A stretch of 64,000 nt of DNA. It comes from Pseudomonas monsensis. Its GTDB lineage: Bacteria; Pseudomonadota; Gammaproteobacteria; Pseudomonadales; Pseudomonadaceae. The DNA lies in NCBI RefSeq assembly GCF_014268495.2, contig NZ_CP077087.1:4607001-4671000 (forward strand). Reading direction: 5' to 3'. The notes below the pieces were generated by a model, which was not told the DNA's origin, ran no database searches, and saw only the letters and a program-made list of their open reading frames with translations. Below, one piece after another: positions 33,085 through 41,250 of this stretch (positions within the stretch are counted from its first letter, which is position 1; each line of letters begins with the position of its first letter). The translations under genes were made by a program, and so were the position numbers.

Positions 33085-34296
33085 ATGCAGTTCAGCAAAT
33101 CGAACAAGCTCGCCAACGTCTGCTACGACATTCGCGGCCCGGTGCTCAAGCACGCCAAACGACTGGAGGAGGAAGGCCAGCGCATCCTCAAGCTGAACAT
33201 CGGCAACCCGGCGCCATTTGGTTTCGAAGCGCCGGACGAAATCCTTCAGGATGTGATCCGCAACCTGCCGACCGCGCAAGGCTACAGTGACTCCAAAGGC
33301 CTGTTCAGCGCGCGCAAGGCCGTGATGCAGTACTACCAGCAGAAGCAGGTCGAAGGTGTCGGCATCGAAGACATCTACCTGGGCAACGGTGTTTCCGAGC
33401 TGATCGTGATGTCGTTGCAGGCATTGCTCAACAACGGTGACGAAGTGCTGGTGCCGGCCCCGGACTATCCGCTGTGGACCGCTGCCGTGAGCCTTGCCGG
33501 TGGCAACGCCGTGCATTACCTGTGCGACGAAGGCGCCGGCTGGTTCCCGGACCTGGCCGACATCAAGGCCAAGATCACCCCGAACACCAAAGCGATGGTG
33601 ATCATCAACCCGAACAACCCGACCGGTGCGGTGTATTCGAAGGAAGTCCTGCTAGGCATGCTGGAAATTGCCCGGGCGCACAACCTGGTGGTGTTCTCCG
33701 ACGAAATCTACGACAAGATCCTGTACGACGACGCCGTGCACATCTGCACCGCTTCGCTGGCGCCCGACCTGCTGTGCCTGACCTTCAACGGCCTGTCCAA
33801 GTCCTATCGCGTGGCCGGTTTCCGCTCCGGCTGGATCGCCATTTCCGGACCGAAGCACAACGCCCAGAGCTACATCGAAGGCATCGACATGCTCGCCAAC
33901 ATGCGCCTGTGCGCCAACGTACCGAGCCAGCACGCCATCCAGACCGCCTTGGGCGGCTACCAGAGCATCAACGACCTGGTGTTGCCGCAGGGTCGCCTGC
34001 TGGAACAACGCAATCGCACCTGGGAGTTGCTCAACGACATTCCGGGCGTGAGCTGCGTCAAGCCGATGGGCGCGCTGTACGCGTTCCCGAAAATCGACCC
34101 GAAGGTCTGCCCGATCCACAACGACGAAAAATTCGTCCTCGACCTGCTGCTCTCGGAAAAGCTGCTGGTGGTGCAAGGCACGGCGTTCAACTGGCCGTGG
34201 CCGGATCACTTCCGTGTCGTCACCCTGCCCCGCGTCGATGACCTGGAAATGGCCATCGGCCGCATCGGCAACTTCCTCAAGTCGTACCGCCAGTAA
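33085..34296 (+). CDS. alaA: Alanine-synthesising PLP aminotransferase AlaA
   Basis: 403 residues, class I/II aminotransferase. It begins MQFSKSNKLANVCYDIRGPV, typical of AlaA (E. coli YfbQ), and includes the PLP lysine in FNGLSKSYRVAGFRSGW, INPNNPTGAVYS, and the C-terminal FRVVTLP arginine. It transfers amino groups between glutamate and pyruvate to make alanine. The frame runs open 114 codons upstream, but the conserved start is at 33085. Monocistronic; msrB is divergent. Confidence 0.92.
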   Translation: MQFSKSNKLANVCYDIRGPVLKHAKRLEEEGQRILKLNIGNPAPFGFEAPDEILQDVIRNLPTAQGYSDSKGLFSARKAVMQYYQQKQVEGVGIEDIYLGNGVSELIVMSLQALLNNGDEVLVPAPDYPLWTAAVSLAGGNAVHYLCDEGAGWFPDLADIKAKITPNTKAMVIINPNNPTGAVYSKEVLLGMLEIARAHNLVVFSDEIYDKILYDDAVHICTASLAPDLLCLTFNGLSKSYRVAGFRSGWIAISGPKHNAQSYIEGIDMLANMRLCANVPSQHAIQTALGGYQSINDLVLPQGRLLEQRNRTWELLNDIPGVSCVKPMGALYAFPKIDPKVCPIHNDEKFVLDLLLSEKLLVVQGTAFNWPWPDHFRVVTLPRVDDLEMAIGRIGNFLKSYRQ

Positions 34297-34526
34297 CTGG
34301 CCAGCAGTGCGCAACGGCCCGAACGTTGCGCACTGTCTGATTCAGCAACACTTCTGTGAACCGCACTTCCACAGCCCTTCTACACTTGCGATTCGAACAG
34401 CTCATCCGCACTTGGCGTAATGGCGACGGGTCGCTGCCGCGCGTCATCCGTTTCGATATTGGCGGTGAGAATTGTCCTTCATACCGGGGAATTGGCTGTA
34501 GGACACAGTTTGAAATAGTCACTCGG

Positions 34527-34555
34527 TTGAATAGCCCGGTGCAGCACCTTATATA
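34527..34555 (+). promoter_or_regulatory. Sigma-70-like promoter of htpX
   Basis: TTGAAT at 34527-34532, exactly 17 bases, then TATATA at 34550-34555; the htpX ATG is 46 bases further. A second TTTGAAA lies just upstream (34510) and could belong to an overlapping heat-shock promoter, but I see no CCCCAT-type -10 for it. Confidence 0.6.
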
Positions 34556-34600
34556 CCCCGCAGTACGCTACATCTTTAGCTTGAGGAGATTTCTATAACC

Positions 34601-35488
34601 ATGATGCGCATCCTGCTGTTTTTGGCCACTAACCTGGCGGTCGTGCTGATAGCCAGCATCACCCTGAGCCTGTTCGGCTTCAACGGGTTCATGGCGGCCA
34701 ACGGGGTTGATCTCGACCTTAGTCAGCTGCTGGTTTTCTGTGCGGTCTTTGGTTTCGCCGGCTCCCTGTTCTCGCTGTTCATCTCCAAGTGGATGGCGAA
34801 AATGAGCACCGGTACCCAGATCATCAGCCAGCCACGTACCCGGCATGAGCAATGGCTGCTGCAAACGGTGGAGCAACTGTCCCGCGAAGCCGGGATCAAG
34901 ATGCCCGAAGTCGGTATCTTCCCGGCCTACGAAGCAAACGCCTTCGCCACCGGCTGGAACAAGAACGACGCGCTGGTCGCGGTCAGCCAGGGTCTGCTGG
35001 AGCGCTTTTCGCCCGACGAGGTGAAAGCGGTGCTGGCCCACGAAATCGGTCACGTGGCCAACGGTGACATGGTTACCCTGGCACTGATTCAGGGCGTGGT
35101 GAACACTTTCGTGATGTTCTTCGCACGGATCATCGGTAACTTCGTCGACAAGGTGATCTTCAAGAACGAAGAAGGCCAGGGCATCGCCTACTACGTGGCG
35201 ACCATCTTCGCCGAACTGGTGCTGGGCATTCTCGCCAGCGCGATCGTCATGTGGTTCTCGCGCAAACGCGAATTCCGTGCCGACGAAGCCGGTGCACGCC
35301 TGGCTGGCACCAACGCCATGATCGGCGCCCTGCAACGCCTGCGCGCCGAACAGGGCCTGCCGGTGCACATGCCGGACACCCTGAACGCCTTTGGCATCAA
35401 CGGTGGCATCAAACAGGGCTTTGCCCGTATGTTCATGAGCCACCCGCCTCTGGAAGAGCGTATCGACGCGTTGCGTCGTCGCGGTTGA
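34601..35488 (+). CDS. htpX: Membrane zinc metalloprotease HtpX
   Basis: 295 residues. Two N-terminal membrane helices (ILLFLATNLAVVLIASITLSL; LLVFCAVFGFAGSLFSLFI), the zinc motif VLAHEIGHVANGD, two more membrane helices (GVVNTFVMFFARIIG, IFAELVLGILASAIVMWF) and the third zinc ligand region KREFRADEAGARL. HtpX degrades misfolded inner-membrane proteins together with FtsH. ATG follows GAGGAG. A strong terminator follows the gene. All catalytic residues are present. Confidence 0.96.
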   Translation: MMRILLFLATNLAVVLIASITLSLFGFNGFMAANGVDLDLSQLLVFCAVFGFAGSLFSLFISKWMAKMSTGTQIISQPRTRHEQWLLQTVEQLSREAGIKMPEVGIFPAYEANAFATGWNKNDALVAVSQGLLERFSPDEVKAVLAHEIGHVANGDMVTLALIQGVVNTFVMFFARIIGNFVDKVIFKNEEGQGIAYYVATIFAELVLGILASAIVMWFSRKREFRADEAGARLAGTNAMIGALQRLRAEQGLPVHMPDTLNAFGINGGIKQGFARMFMSHPPLEERIDALRRRG

Positions 35489-35501
35489 TCAATCTGTAAC
35501 G

Positions 35502-35531
35502 AAAAGGCCCGCAGCGATGCGGGCCTTTTTT
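35502..35531 (+). terminator. Rho-independent terminator of htpX
   Basis: Stem aaaaggcccgca / tgcgggcctttt, 4-base loop, then T-run. Confidence 0.9.
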
Positions 35532-35564
35532 GTGCTCGGGATAGTGGATTGCCTGTTCTGACCC

Positions 35565-35658
35565 CATCGCTGGCAAGCCAGCGCCCACAGGCTTTTGTGC
35601 TGTTATCTGGATCTCTGATACAACACGGATCACTGTGGGGGCTGGCTTGCCAGCGATG
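35565..35658. repeat. REP pair (ctggcaagccag type)
   Basis: Two near-perfect 26-base inverted copies, catcgctggcaagccagcgc... at 35565-35590 and its complement at 35633-35658, separated by 42 bases. It lies between the convergent htpX and tpm genes. A third, single copy occurs at 37214-37240. Confidence 0.85.
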
Positions 35659-35682
35659 AGGCCGGCCCTGCCAATAAAAAAT

Positions 35683-36339
35683 CTATCGGCCAGAAACCCG
35701 GTAAACCCGCTCCTCCAGCCGCGTCACGCCTGCCTGCAGAAACTTCCAGCTCTCACCCAGCACATCCCGCTCTTCCAGCGCCTGCACCTGCCAGAGATCC
35801 CCGAGCAACCGCTTTACCTCATCATCCCCCACCGCAAATGGCGGACCTGGTATCTGCGCCTGATCGTAATCCAGCGTAATCAACACCCCTTGCACACCCT
35901 GCGGCAGGATCTGCTGAAGATGCGCCGCATAGCGCTCACGCATCGGCGCGGGCAAGGCAATCAGCGCGGCGCGGTCGTAAAAGGCCACGCAATCCGCCAC
36001 ATCGCTCGCCGTCAGCGCAAAGAAATCGCCGCACCACAACTCGATGGCATCACTGCGATAGACTTTGAATGCGCCCTTCTCGCTGATCTGCGGCTGTATC
36101 TGGTGCTCGTTGAAAAAGTCCTCAATGGCCTTTTCCGACAGTTCGATCCCGAGCACCTGATGACCGCGCCCTGCCAGCCACGCCAGATCCAGACTTTTCC
36201 CGCACAGAGGCACAAGCACCCGCGCCGTTGCCGGGATCGACAGATCCGGCCAGTGCCGTTGCAAATACGGATTCACCTCCGACAGATGAAAGCCGATCTG
36301 ATTCGACGCCCACTTTTTGTGCCAAAACTCAGGCTGCAT
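35683..36339 (-). CDS. tpm: Thiopurine S-methyltransferase
   Basis: 218 residues. It starts MQPEFWHKKWASNQIGFHL and has the SAM-binding LVPLCGKSLDLAWLAGRGHQVLGIELS, as in Pseudomonas bacterial TPMT. The enzyme methylates thiopurines and, in this genus, selenium and tellurium compounds, giving volatile or less toxic products. Complete and monocistronic; divergent from the DOPA dioxygenase gene with a 103-base spacer that contains an ANR-like sequence. Confidence 0.94.
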   Translation of the reverse strand: MQPEFWHKKWASNQIGFHLSEVNPYLQRHWPDLSIPATARVLVPLCGKSLDLAWLAGRGHQVLGIELSEKAIEDFFNEHQIQPQISEKGAFKVYRSDAIELWCGDFFALTASDVADCVAFYDRAALIALPAPMRERYAAHLQQILPQGVQGVLITLDYDQAQIPGPPFAVGDDEVKRLLGDLWQVQALEERDVLGESWKFLQAGVTRLEERVYRVSGR

Positions 36340-36383
36340 GCATCACTCCCAAAAAACCGATCAAAATGCGTTAAAACTTATAT

Positions 36384-36397
36384 TAGATTTAGATCAA
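36384..36397 (-). promoter_or_regulatory. Weak ANR/FNR-like box between tpm and the dioxygenase gene
   Basis: On the minus strand TTGAT-CTAA-ATCTA, one mismatch to TTGAT-N4-ATCAA. It is located between the divergent starts. The surrounding DNA is AT-rich, so chance occurrence is possible. Confidence 0.3.
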
Positions 36398-36442
36398 TGT
36401 ACTGACCGAAGATGGCTCATCTTAACGCTCAGGAATCCCTCC

Positions 36443-37210
36443 ATGTTTCCCAGCCTGTTTATTTCCCATGGTTCGCCCATGCTCGCTCTCGAGCCCGGCG
36501 CCAGCGGCCCGGCACTGGCCCGACTGGCCGCCGAGCTGCCCCGTCCCAAAGCCATCGTGATCGTCTCTGCCCATTGGGAGAGCGACGAATTGCTGGTCAG
36601 TAGTCATCCACAGCCCGAAACCTGGCACGACTTCGGCGGCTTTCCTCGGGCGCTGTTTGAAGTGCAGTACCCGGCACCGGGCGATCCGCAACTGGCGACC
36701 GAAGTCACCAAACTGCTGAACGCCGCGCATCTGCCTGCACGCCTCGACCCGCAACGGCCGTTCGATCACGGCGTGTGGGTGCCGTTGTCGTTGATGTACC
36801 CGCAGGCGGATATCCCGGTGGTGCAGGTTTCACTACCGACTCGTGGTGGTCCGGCACTGCAAACCCGGGTCGGCCGTGCGCTGGCAGGGCTGCGTGATCA
36901 GGGACTTTTGCTGATCGGGTCCGGGAGCATCACCCATAATCTGCGGGAACTGGATTGGCATGCGGGTCCGGAGAGCGTCGCGCCATGGGCACGGGATTTT
37001 CGCGACTGGATGATCGACAAGCTGGCGGCAAATGATGAGGCGGCGCTGCAAGACTACCGTCAGCAAGCACCGAATGCGGTGCGCAGCCATCCGAGTGATG
37101 AGCATTTGTTGCCGTTGTATTTCGCCCGGGGCGCGGGGGGTGAATTCAGTGTGGCGCATCAGGGATTCACGATGGGTGCGCTGGGGATGGATATCTATCG
37201 CTTCGGCTGA
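36443..37210 (+). CDS. ygiD: 4,5-DOPA dioxygenase extradiol (YgiD-like)
   Basis: 255 residues of the LigB superfamily. Metal-binding histidines are in FISHGSPML, VSAHWESDELLV and RPFDHGVWVPL, plus SGSITHNLREL near the end. YgiD-type enzymes cleave the ring of L-DOPA or related catechols with Fe(II) or Zn. ATG 36443 follows CAGGAAT at 8 bases; a longer frame from 36317 reads as intergenic. Physiological substrate unknown. Confidence 0.9.
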   Translation: MFPSLFISHGSPMLALEPGASGPALARLAAELPRPKAIVIVSAHWESDELLVSSHPQPETWHDFGGFPRALFEVQYPAPGDPQLATEVTKLLNAAHLPARLDPQRPFDHGVWVPLSLMYPQADIPVVQVSLPTRGGPALQTRVGRALAGLRDQGLLLIGSGSITHNLRELDWHAGPESVAPWARDFRDWMIDKLAANDEAALQDYRQQAPNAVRSHPSDEHLLPLYFARGAGGEFSVAHQGFTMGALGMDIYRFG

Positions 37211-37213
37211 CGT

Positions 37214-37240
37214 CATCGCTGGCAAGCCAGCTCCCACAGG
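37214..37240. repeat. Single REP unit
   Basis: catcgctggcaagccagctc followed by ccacagg is the same unit as in the pair at 35565-35658, here present once between ygiD and the deaD terminator. Confidence 0.75.
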
Positions 37241-37266
37241 GTTTTGTGTGAACCCGGGCAGCAGGC

Positions 37267-37300
37267 AAAAAAAATCCCCGAACCAGTCGGGGATTTTTTT
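37267..37300. terminator. Bidirectional terminator between ygiD and deaD
   Basis: Long A-run, stem aatccccg / cggggatt, 7-base loop, T-run. Works for both convergent genes. Confidence 0.88.
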
Positions 37301-37326
37301 GTTCGATCAATCAGCCCAAGGGCGGA

Positions 37327-39000
37327 TCAATCTTCGCGATAGCGACGCAGCTTCAACTGCTTGCCAGCAACGCGAGTGTCCTTCAGCTTGGTCAGGAGCT
37401 TATCCAGACCATCTTCCGGCAACTCGACGAGGCTGAAGCTGTCACGCACCTGGATGCGACCGATCGCTTCACGGGCCAGACCGCCTTCGTTGAGGATGGC
37501 GCCCAGCAGGTTCTTGGCGGCGATACCGTCACGCGCACCCAGCGCGGTACGGCAACGGGCACGGCCTTCGCCCAGAGGCATTGGCGCGCGACGCTCGCGA
37601 TCACCACGATCAGGACGGTCACCGGAACGCTCAGGACGGTCGCCACGCGGTGCGTTGTTCGGCACCAGTGGACGTTCCTTCTCGATCGCTGCCAGGTTCA
37701 GCGCCTGACCGTTGGTAGCCTTGCGCAGCAGGGCTGCAGCCAGTGCACGCGGGGTGCAACCGATGTCAGCGGTCAGACGATCCAGCAGCTCACCGTGAGT
37801 CGATTCGGCATCAGCGACCAGCGGCGACAGGCTGTTGGTCAGTTTCTTGATGCGTGCATCGAGAACGGCTTGAGCGTCCGGCAGGCGAACTTCAGCCACC
37901 TTCTGACCGGTGACACGCTCGATCACTTGCAGCATGCGGCGCTCACGTGGAGTCACCAGCAGCAGCGCACGACCTTCGCGACCGGCACGGCCAGTACGGC
38001 CGATACGGTGAACGTAGGACTCTGGGTCGTACGGCATGTCAACGTTGAACACGTGAGTGATGCGCGGAACGTCCAGACCACGAGCAGCTACGTCGGTCGC
38101 GACAACGATGTCCAGACGGCCATCTTTCAGCGAGTCGATGACGCGCTCACGCTGGTTCTGGGCGATGTCACCGTTCAGCGCCGCGGCTTTGTAGCCTTTG
38201 GCGTCGAGGGCGCTGGCCAGATCCAGGGTCGCTTGCTTGGTGCGTACGAACATGATCAGAGCGTCGAAATCTTCCACTTCCAGCAAGCTGAGAACGGCCG
38301 AAGTCTTCTGGTCAGCGTGAACCAACAGGTGAGCCTGTTCGATCGCGGTAACGGTCTGGGTCTTGCTCTGGATCTTCACGTGCTTCGGATCGCGCAGGTG
38401 ACGCTCGGCGATGGCACGGATCGACTGCGGCAGGGTCGCCGAGAACAATACGGTCTGACGGGTTTCCGGCATGGCCTTGAAGATCACTTCCAGGTCGTCC
38501 ATGAAACCGAGTTTGAGCATTTCGTCTGCTTCGTCCAGAACCAGGTGGTTCACGGTAGCGAGGACTTTTTCGTCGCGACGCAGGTGGTCGCACAGACGGC
38601 CCGGTGTGGCGACAACGATCTGTGCGCCATTACGGATTGCTTTCAATTGTGGGCCCATCGGCGCGCCGCCGTAGACAGCCACAACAGTTACGCCCGGCAT
38701 TTGCTTGGCGTAGGTTTCGAAAGCGGTTGCAACTTGTAGCGCCAACTCACGAGTTGGGGCCAGGATCAGAGCTTGCGGCTCGCGCTTGGACGGATCAATG
38801 CGGTGCAGGATAGGCAGGGCAAAGGCAGCGGTTTTACCGGTACCGGTTTGCGCCTGACCAATCATATCGTGACCGGCGAGGATGATCGGGATCGACTGCT
38901 GCTGAATGGCCGAAGGCTCTTCATAGCCGGTAGCGACTACTGCAGCGACAATATTAGGATGAAGTTCAAGAGCGGCGAAGCCGCCGATTTCCTGGGTCAT
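37327..39000 (-). CDS. deaD: ATP-dependent DEAD-box RNA helicase DeaD (CsdA)
   Basis: 557 residues. Helicase motifs: AQTGTGKTAAFALP (Walker A), VLDEADEMLKLGF (DEAD), SATLPQS, then the second domain with ATDVAARGLDVPRI and HRIGRTGRAGREG. A C-terminal region carries a DbpA-type RNA-binding domain and a basic Arg/Asp/Gly-rich linker (RGDRPERSGDRPDRGDRERR). DeaD unwinds RNA, helping 50S ribosome assembly and cold adaptation. The ATG at 39000 gives MTQEIGGFAALELHP; an upstream extension is rejected. A leader of about 210 bases precedes it. Confidence 0.95.
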   Translation of the reverse strand: MTQEIGGFAALELHPNIVAAVVATGYEEPSAIQQQSIPIILAGHDMIGQAQTGTGKTAAFALPILHRIDPSKREPQALILAPTRELALQVATAFETYAKQMPGVTVVAVYGGAPMGPQLKAIRNGAQIVVATPGRLCDHLRRDEKVLATVNHLVLDEADEMLKLGFMDDLEVIFKAMPETRQTVLFSATLPQSIRAIAERHLRDPKHVKIQSKTQTVTAIEQAHLLVHADQKTSAVLSLLEVEDFDALIMFVRTKQATLDLASALDAKGYKAAALNGDIAQNQRERVIDSLKDGRLDIVVATDVAARGLDVPRITHVFNVDMPYDPESYVHRIGRTGRAGREGRALLLVTPRERRMLQVIERVTGQKVAEVRLPDAQAVLDARIKKLTNSLSPLVADAESTHGELLDRLTADIGCTPRALAAALLRKATNGQALNLAAIEKERPLVPNNAPRGDRPERSGDRPDRGDRERRAPMPLGEGRARCRTALGARDGIAAKNLLGAILNEGGLAREAIGRIQVRDSFSLVELPEDGLDKLLTKLKDTRVAGKQLKLRRYRED

Positions 39001-39226
39001 GGGTCTGCCTCTAAGTGCATCCGCAAAGACCCATGCTCCAAAGCTGCACATGCCGTGTTGAGACTCAAGAGTCGCCCTGGCAGCTTTGTCGGCGGGGATT
39101 TGCGAAAACGTATGAATGAAAAAGAATCGTCAAGGAAGAGCCCGCAGTGCGGACGTGCAGCCGAAGCTGACTTCGGGGAATTGCGCTACCTAAACGCGGC
39201 CCGGTTAAAGGCCGGCGCGCACTATA
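39001..39226 (-). promoter_or_regulatory. Long leader and -10 element of deaD
   Basis: On the minus strand TATAGT at 39226-39221 is the best -10 element, though its -35 is poor. It would give a leader of about 210 bases with small hairpins such as CCGAAG-CTGA-CTTCGG near 39160. Cold-shock helicase mRNAs typically have long structured leaders. The rest of the gap to 39421 holds nothing else recognisable. Confidence 0.4.
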
Positions 39227-39421
39227 CCGGAATTTGCCCAAAAAGGGAGCTTTTTTTATTGCCTGAATCCGTGTGTCACCGCCGTGTAACGGGGTTTTGC
39301 GGATAATCGGGCGAAGGTCTATTTTTCAAGGGCCCGGCCCTGCGGGCGATGACGCTTAAACGATTCACCGAGCTGCGACATACCGTCGCTGCACCCGCCC
39401 TTCCCGTCCGAGGATTTAGCC

Positions 39422-40213
39422 ATGAATCAGCCCTGCGCCGGCCGCGTCAGCCGTGAACGTCGTGGTCATGTCCACCTGATCGGCCTGGATCGAGCCGCCA
39501 AACGCAACGCCTTCGACCTCGACCTGCTCAACGAACTGAGCCTGGCCTACGGCGAGTTCGAGGCCGACAGCGAAGCGCGGGTGGCGGTGGTGTTCGGGCA
39601 TGGCGAGCACTTTACCGCTGGCCTGGATCTGGTCAACGCCAGTTCGGCCCTCGCCCAGGGCTGGCAGGTTCCGACCGGCGGTTGCGATCCATGGGGTGTT
39701 TTCGTCGGGCCACGGGTGAGCAAGCCAGTGATTGTCGCCGCGCAGGGTTACTGCCTGACCATCGGCATTGAGCTGATGCTGGCAGCCGATATAAACCTGT
39801 GTGCGAGCAATACCCGCTTCGCGCAGATGGAAGTGCAGCGTGGGATCTTTCCTTTTGGTGGTGCGACTTTACGTTTTCAGCAGATCGCCGGTTGGGGCAA
39901 CGCGATGCGCTGGCTGCTGACCGGCGATGAGTTTGATGCCCACGATGCCCTGCGCCTGGGATTGGTGCAGGAAGTGATGGCCAGCGAAGACTTGTTGCCG
40001 CGAGCGATTGAACTGGCCGAACGGATTGCCCGGCAGGCACCGCTGGGGGTGCAGGCGACGTTGATGTCGGCGCGGCAGGCGCGCTATGAAGGTGAGACAG
40101 CGGCGGCGCAAGGGTTGCCGGCGCTGGTGAAGAAGTTGCTGGCCAGTGAAGATGCCAAAGAGGGAGTACGGTCGCTGGTGGAGCGGCGACCCGGCATCTT
40201 CAAAGGAATATGA
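39422..40213 (+). CDS. Enoyl-CoA hydratase/isomerase (crotonase) family protein
   Basis: 263 residues. The oxyanion-hole segments are FGHGEHFTAGLDLVNAS and AAQGYCLTIGIELMLAADINLCA; the region AQMEVQRGIFPFGGATLRF corresponds to the second catalytic stretch. At the usual hydratase glutamate positions I read Glu in IELML and Glu in MEVQRG, so activity is plausible. Substrate unknown. Monocistronic, followed by a REP pair. Confidence 0.88.
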   Translation: MNQPCAGRVSRERRGHVHLIGLDRAAKRNAFDLDLLNELSLAYGEFEADSEARVAVVFGHGEHFTAGLDLVNASSALAQGWQVPTGGCDPWGVFVGPRVSKPVIVAAQGYCLTIGIELMLAADINLCASNTRFAQMEVQRGIFPFGGATLRFQQIAGWGNAMRWLLTGDEFDAHDALRLGLVQEVMASEDLLPRAIELAERIARQAPLGVQATLMSARQARYEGETAAAQGLPALVKKLLASEDAKEGVRSLVERRPGIFKGI

Positions 40214-40231
40214 ATCTGTGGTGGTCTTGAG

Positions 40232-40330
40232 GCCCCTTCGCGAGCAAGCTCGCTCCCACAGTGACCAGGTCGTTCACGGATTTTGTGACCGACGCTAACC
40301 CTGTGGGAGCGAGCTTGCTCGCGAAGGGGC
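40232..40330. repeat. REP pair (gcgagcaagctcgc type), perfect 29-base arms
   Basis: gccccttcgcgagcaagctc... at 40232-40260 is exactly complementary to 40302-40330, with a 41-base centre. Located between the convergent crotonase and spermidine-synthase-like genes. Confidence 0.9.
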
Positions 40331-40343
40331 CATCACTGACAAC

Positions 40344-41099
40344 TCAGGTCGCCGGGCGAATCGCATTGATCAACGACTGCAACGAATACCCCAACTTCGG
40401 CGCCAGGGCTGCAGCCCGCGCAGTCAGCGCCTGCATGTCCAGCGCCTGATCGAGGTCCGCCGGCACAATCAGAATCACATTGCCCTCCTTCACCGGCAGT
40501 TCCCAGTAATGCCGGTGATAGAGCCCGCGCAACAGCGCGGCGCCCAGCGGTTTGCCGTCATCGGTGGCCCACTGGTTGATCACCAGCCAGCCGCCCGGAT
40601 TCAGGCGTTTCTGACAGTCACCGAGGAAACTCCATGCCAGATGCCCGACGCCAGGACCGACATCGGTATACAGATCGACGAAAATCAGATCTGCAGGCTC
40701 GGCCGTCGGCAACAACTCCAGCGCATCGCCAACACGAATGTACAGCCGCGGATCGTCGTCCAGCCCGAGGTATTCGATCGCCAGACGCGGTACGTCCGGG
40801 CGCAGTTCGATGGCTTCGACGTCCTCCAGCGGCAGGAACTTGAGGCAGGCCTGGGTCAGCGTGCCAGCACCGAGGCCGAGGAACAGCGCGCTCTCCGGTT
40901 GCTCGTGGCACAGCGCGCCAATCAGCATCGCCCGGGTGTAGTCGTATTCCAGCCAGCTTGGATCGGCGGTAAACACGCAGCTTTGCTCGATGGCATCACC
41001 GAACTCCAGAAAGCGGTAATCAGCCACTTCCAGCACGCGAATCACGCCGAACTCATCCTGTACTTCGGCGAGCAGATGCTCGACGCGCTCCTCAGTCAT
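40344..41099 (-). CDS. Spermidine-synthase-like protein (SpeE family)
   Basis: 251 residues. The Rossmann methyltransferase-like core has ALFLGLGAGTLTQACLKFLP, VEAIELRPDVPRLA and DLIFVDLYTDVGPG, as in the polyamine aminopropyltransferase family. The N-terminal substrate region typical of SpeE is shortened, and several members of this group have unknown function. So the name is by fold rather than by proven activity. Confidence 0.78.
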   Translation of the reverse strand: MTEERVEHLLAEVQDEFGVIRVLEVADYRFLEFGDAIEQSCVFTADPSWLEYDYTRAMLIGALCHEQPESALFLGLGAGTLTQACLKFLPLEDVEAIELRPDVPRLAIEYLGLDDDPRLYIRVGDALELLPTAEPADLIFVDLYTDVGPGVGHLAWSFLGDCQKRLNPGGWLVINQWATDDGKPLGAALLRGLYHRHYWELPVKEGNVILIVPADLDQALDMQALTARAAALAPKLGYSLQSLINAIRPAT

Positions 41100-41250
41100 T
41101 TCGTCTCCTGATGGTCACCGGGCGCGGTGACGCGATGGCACCGCTATGGTGCCGTGGCAAAGCGGCGATTGTCGGCGATGGGGCGGGAACAGGTCACGCA
41201 CTAATTTGCTGATACCATGCCCTTCCGTGCTTAGAAAACTCGAGACCGTG

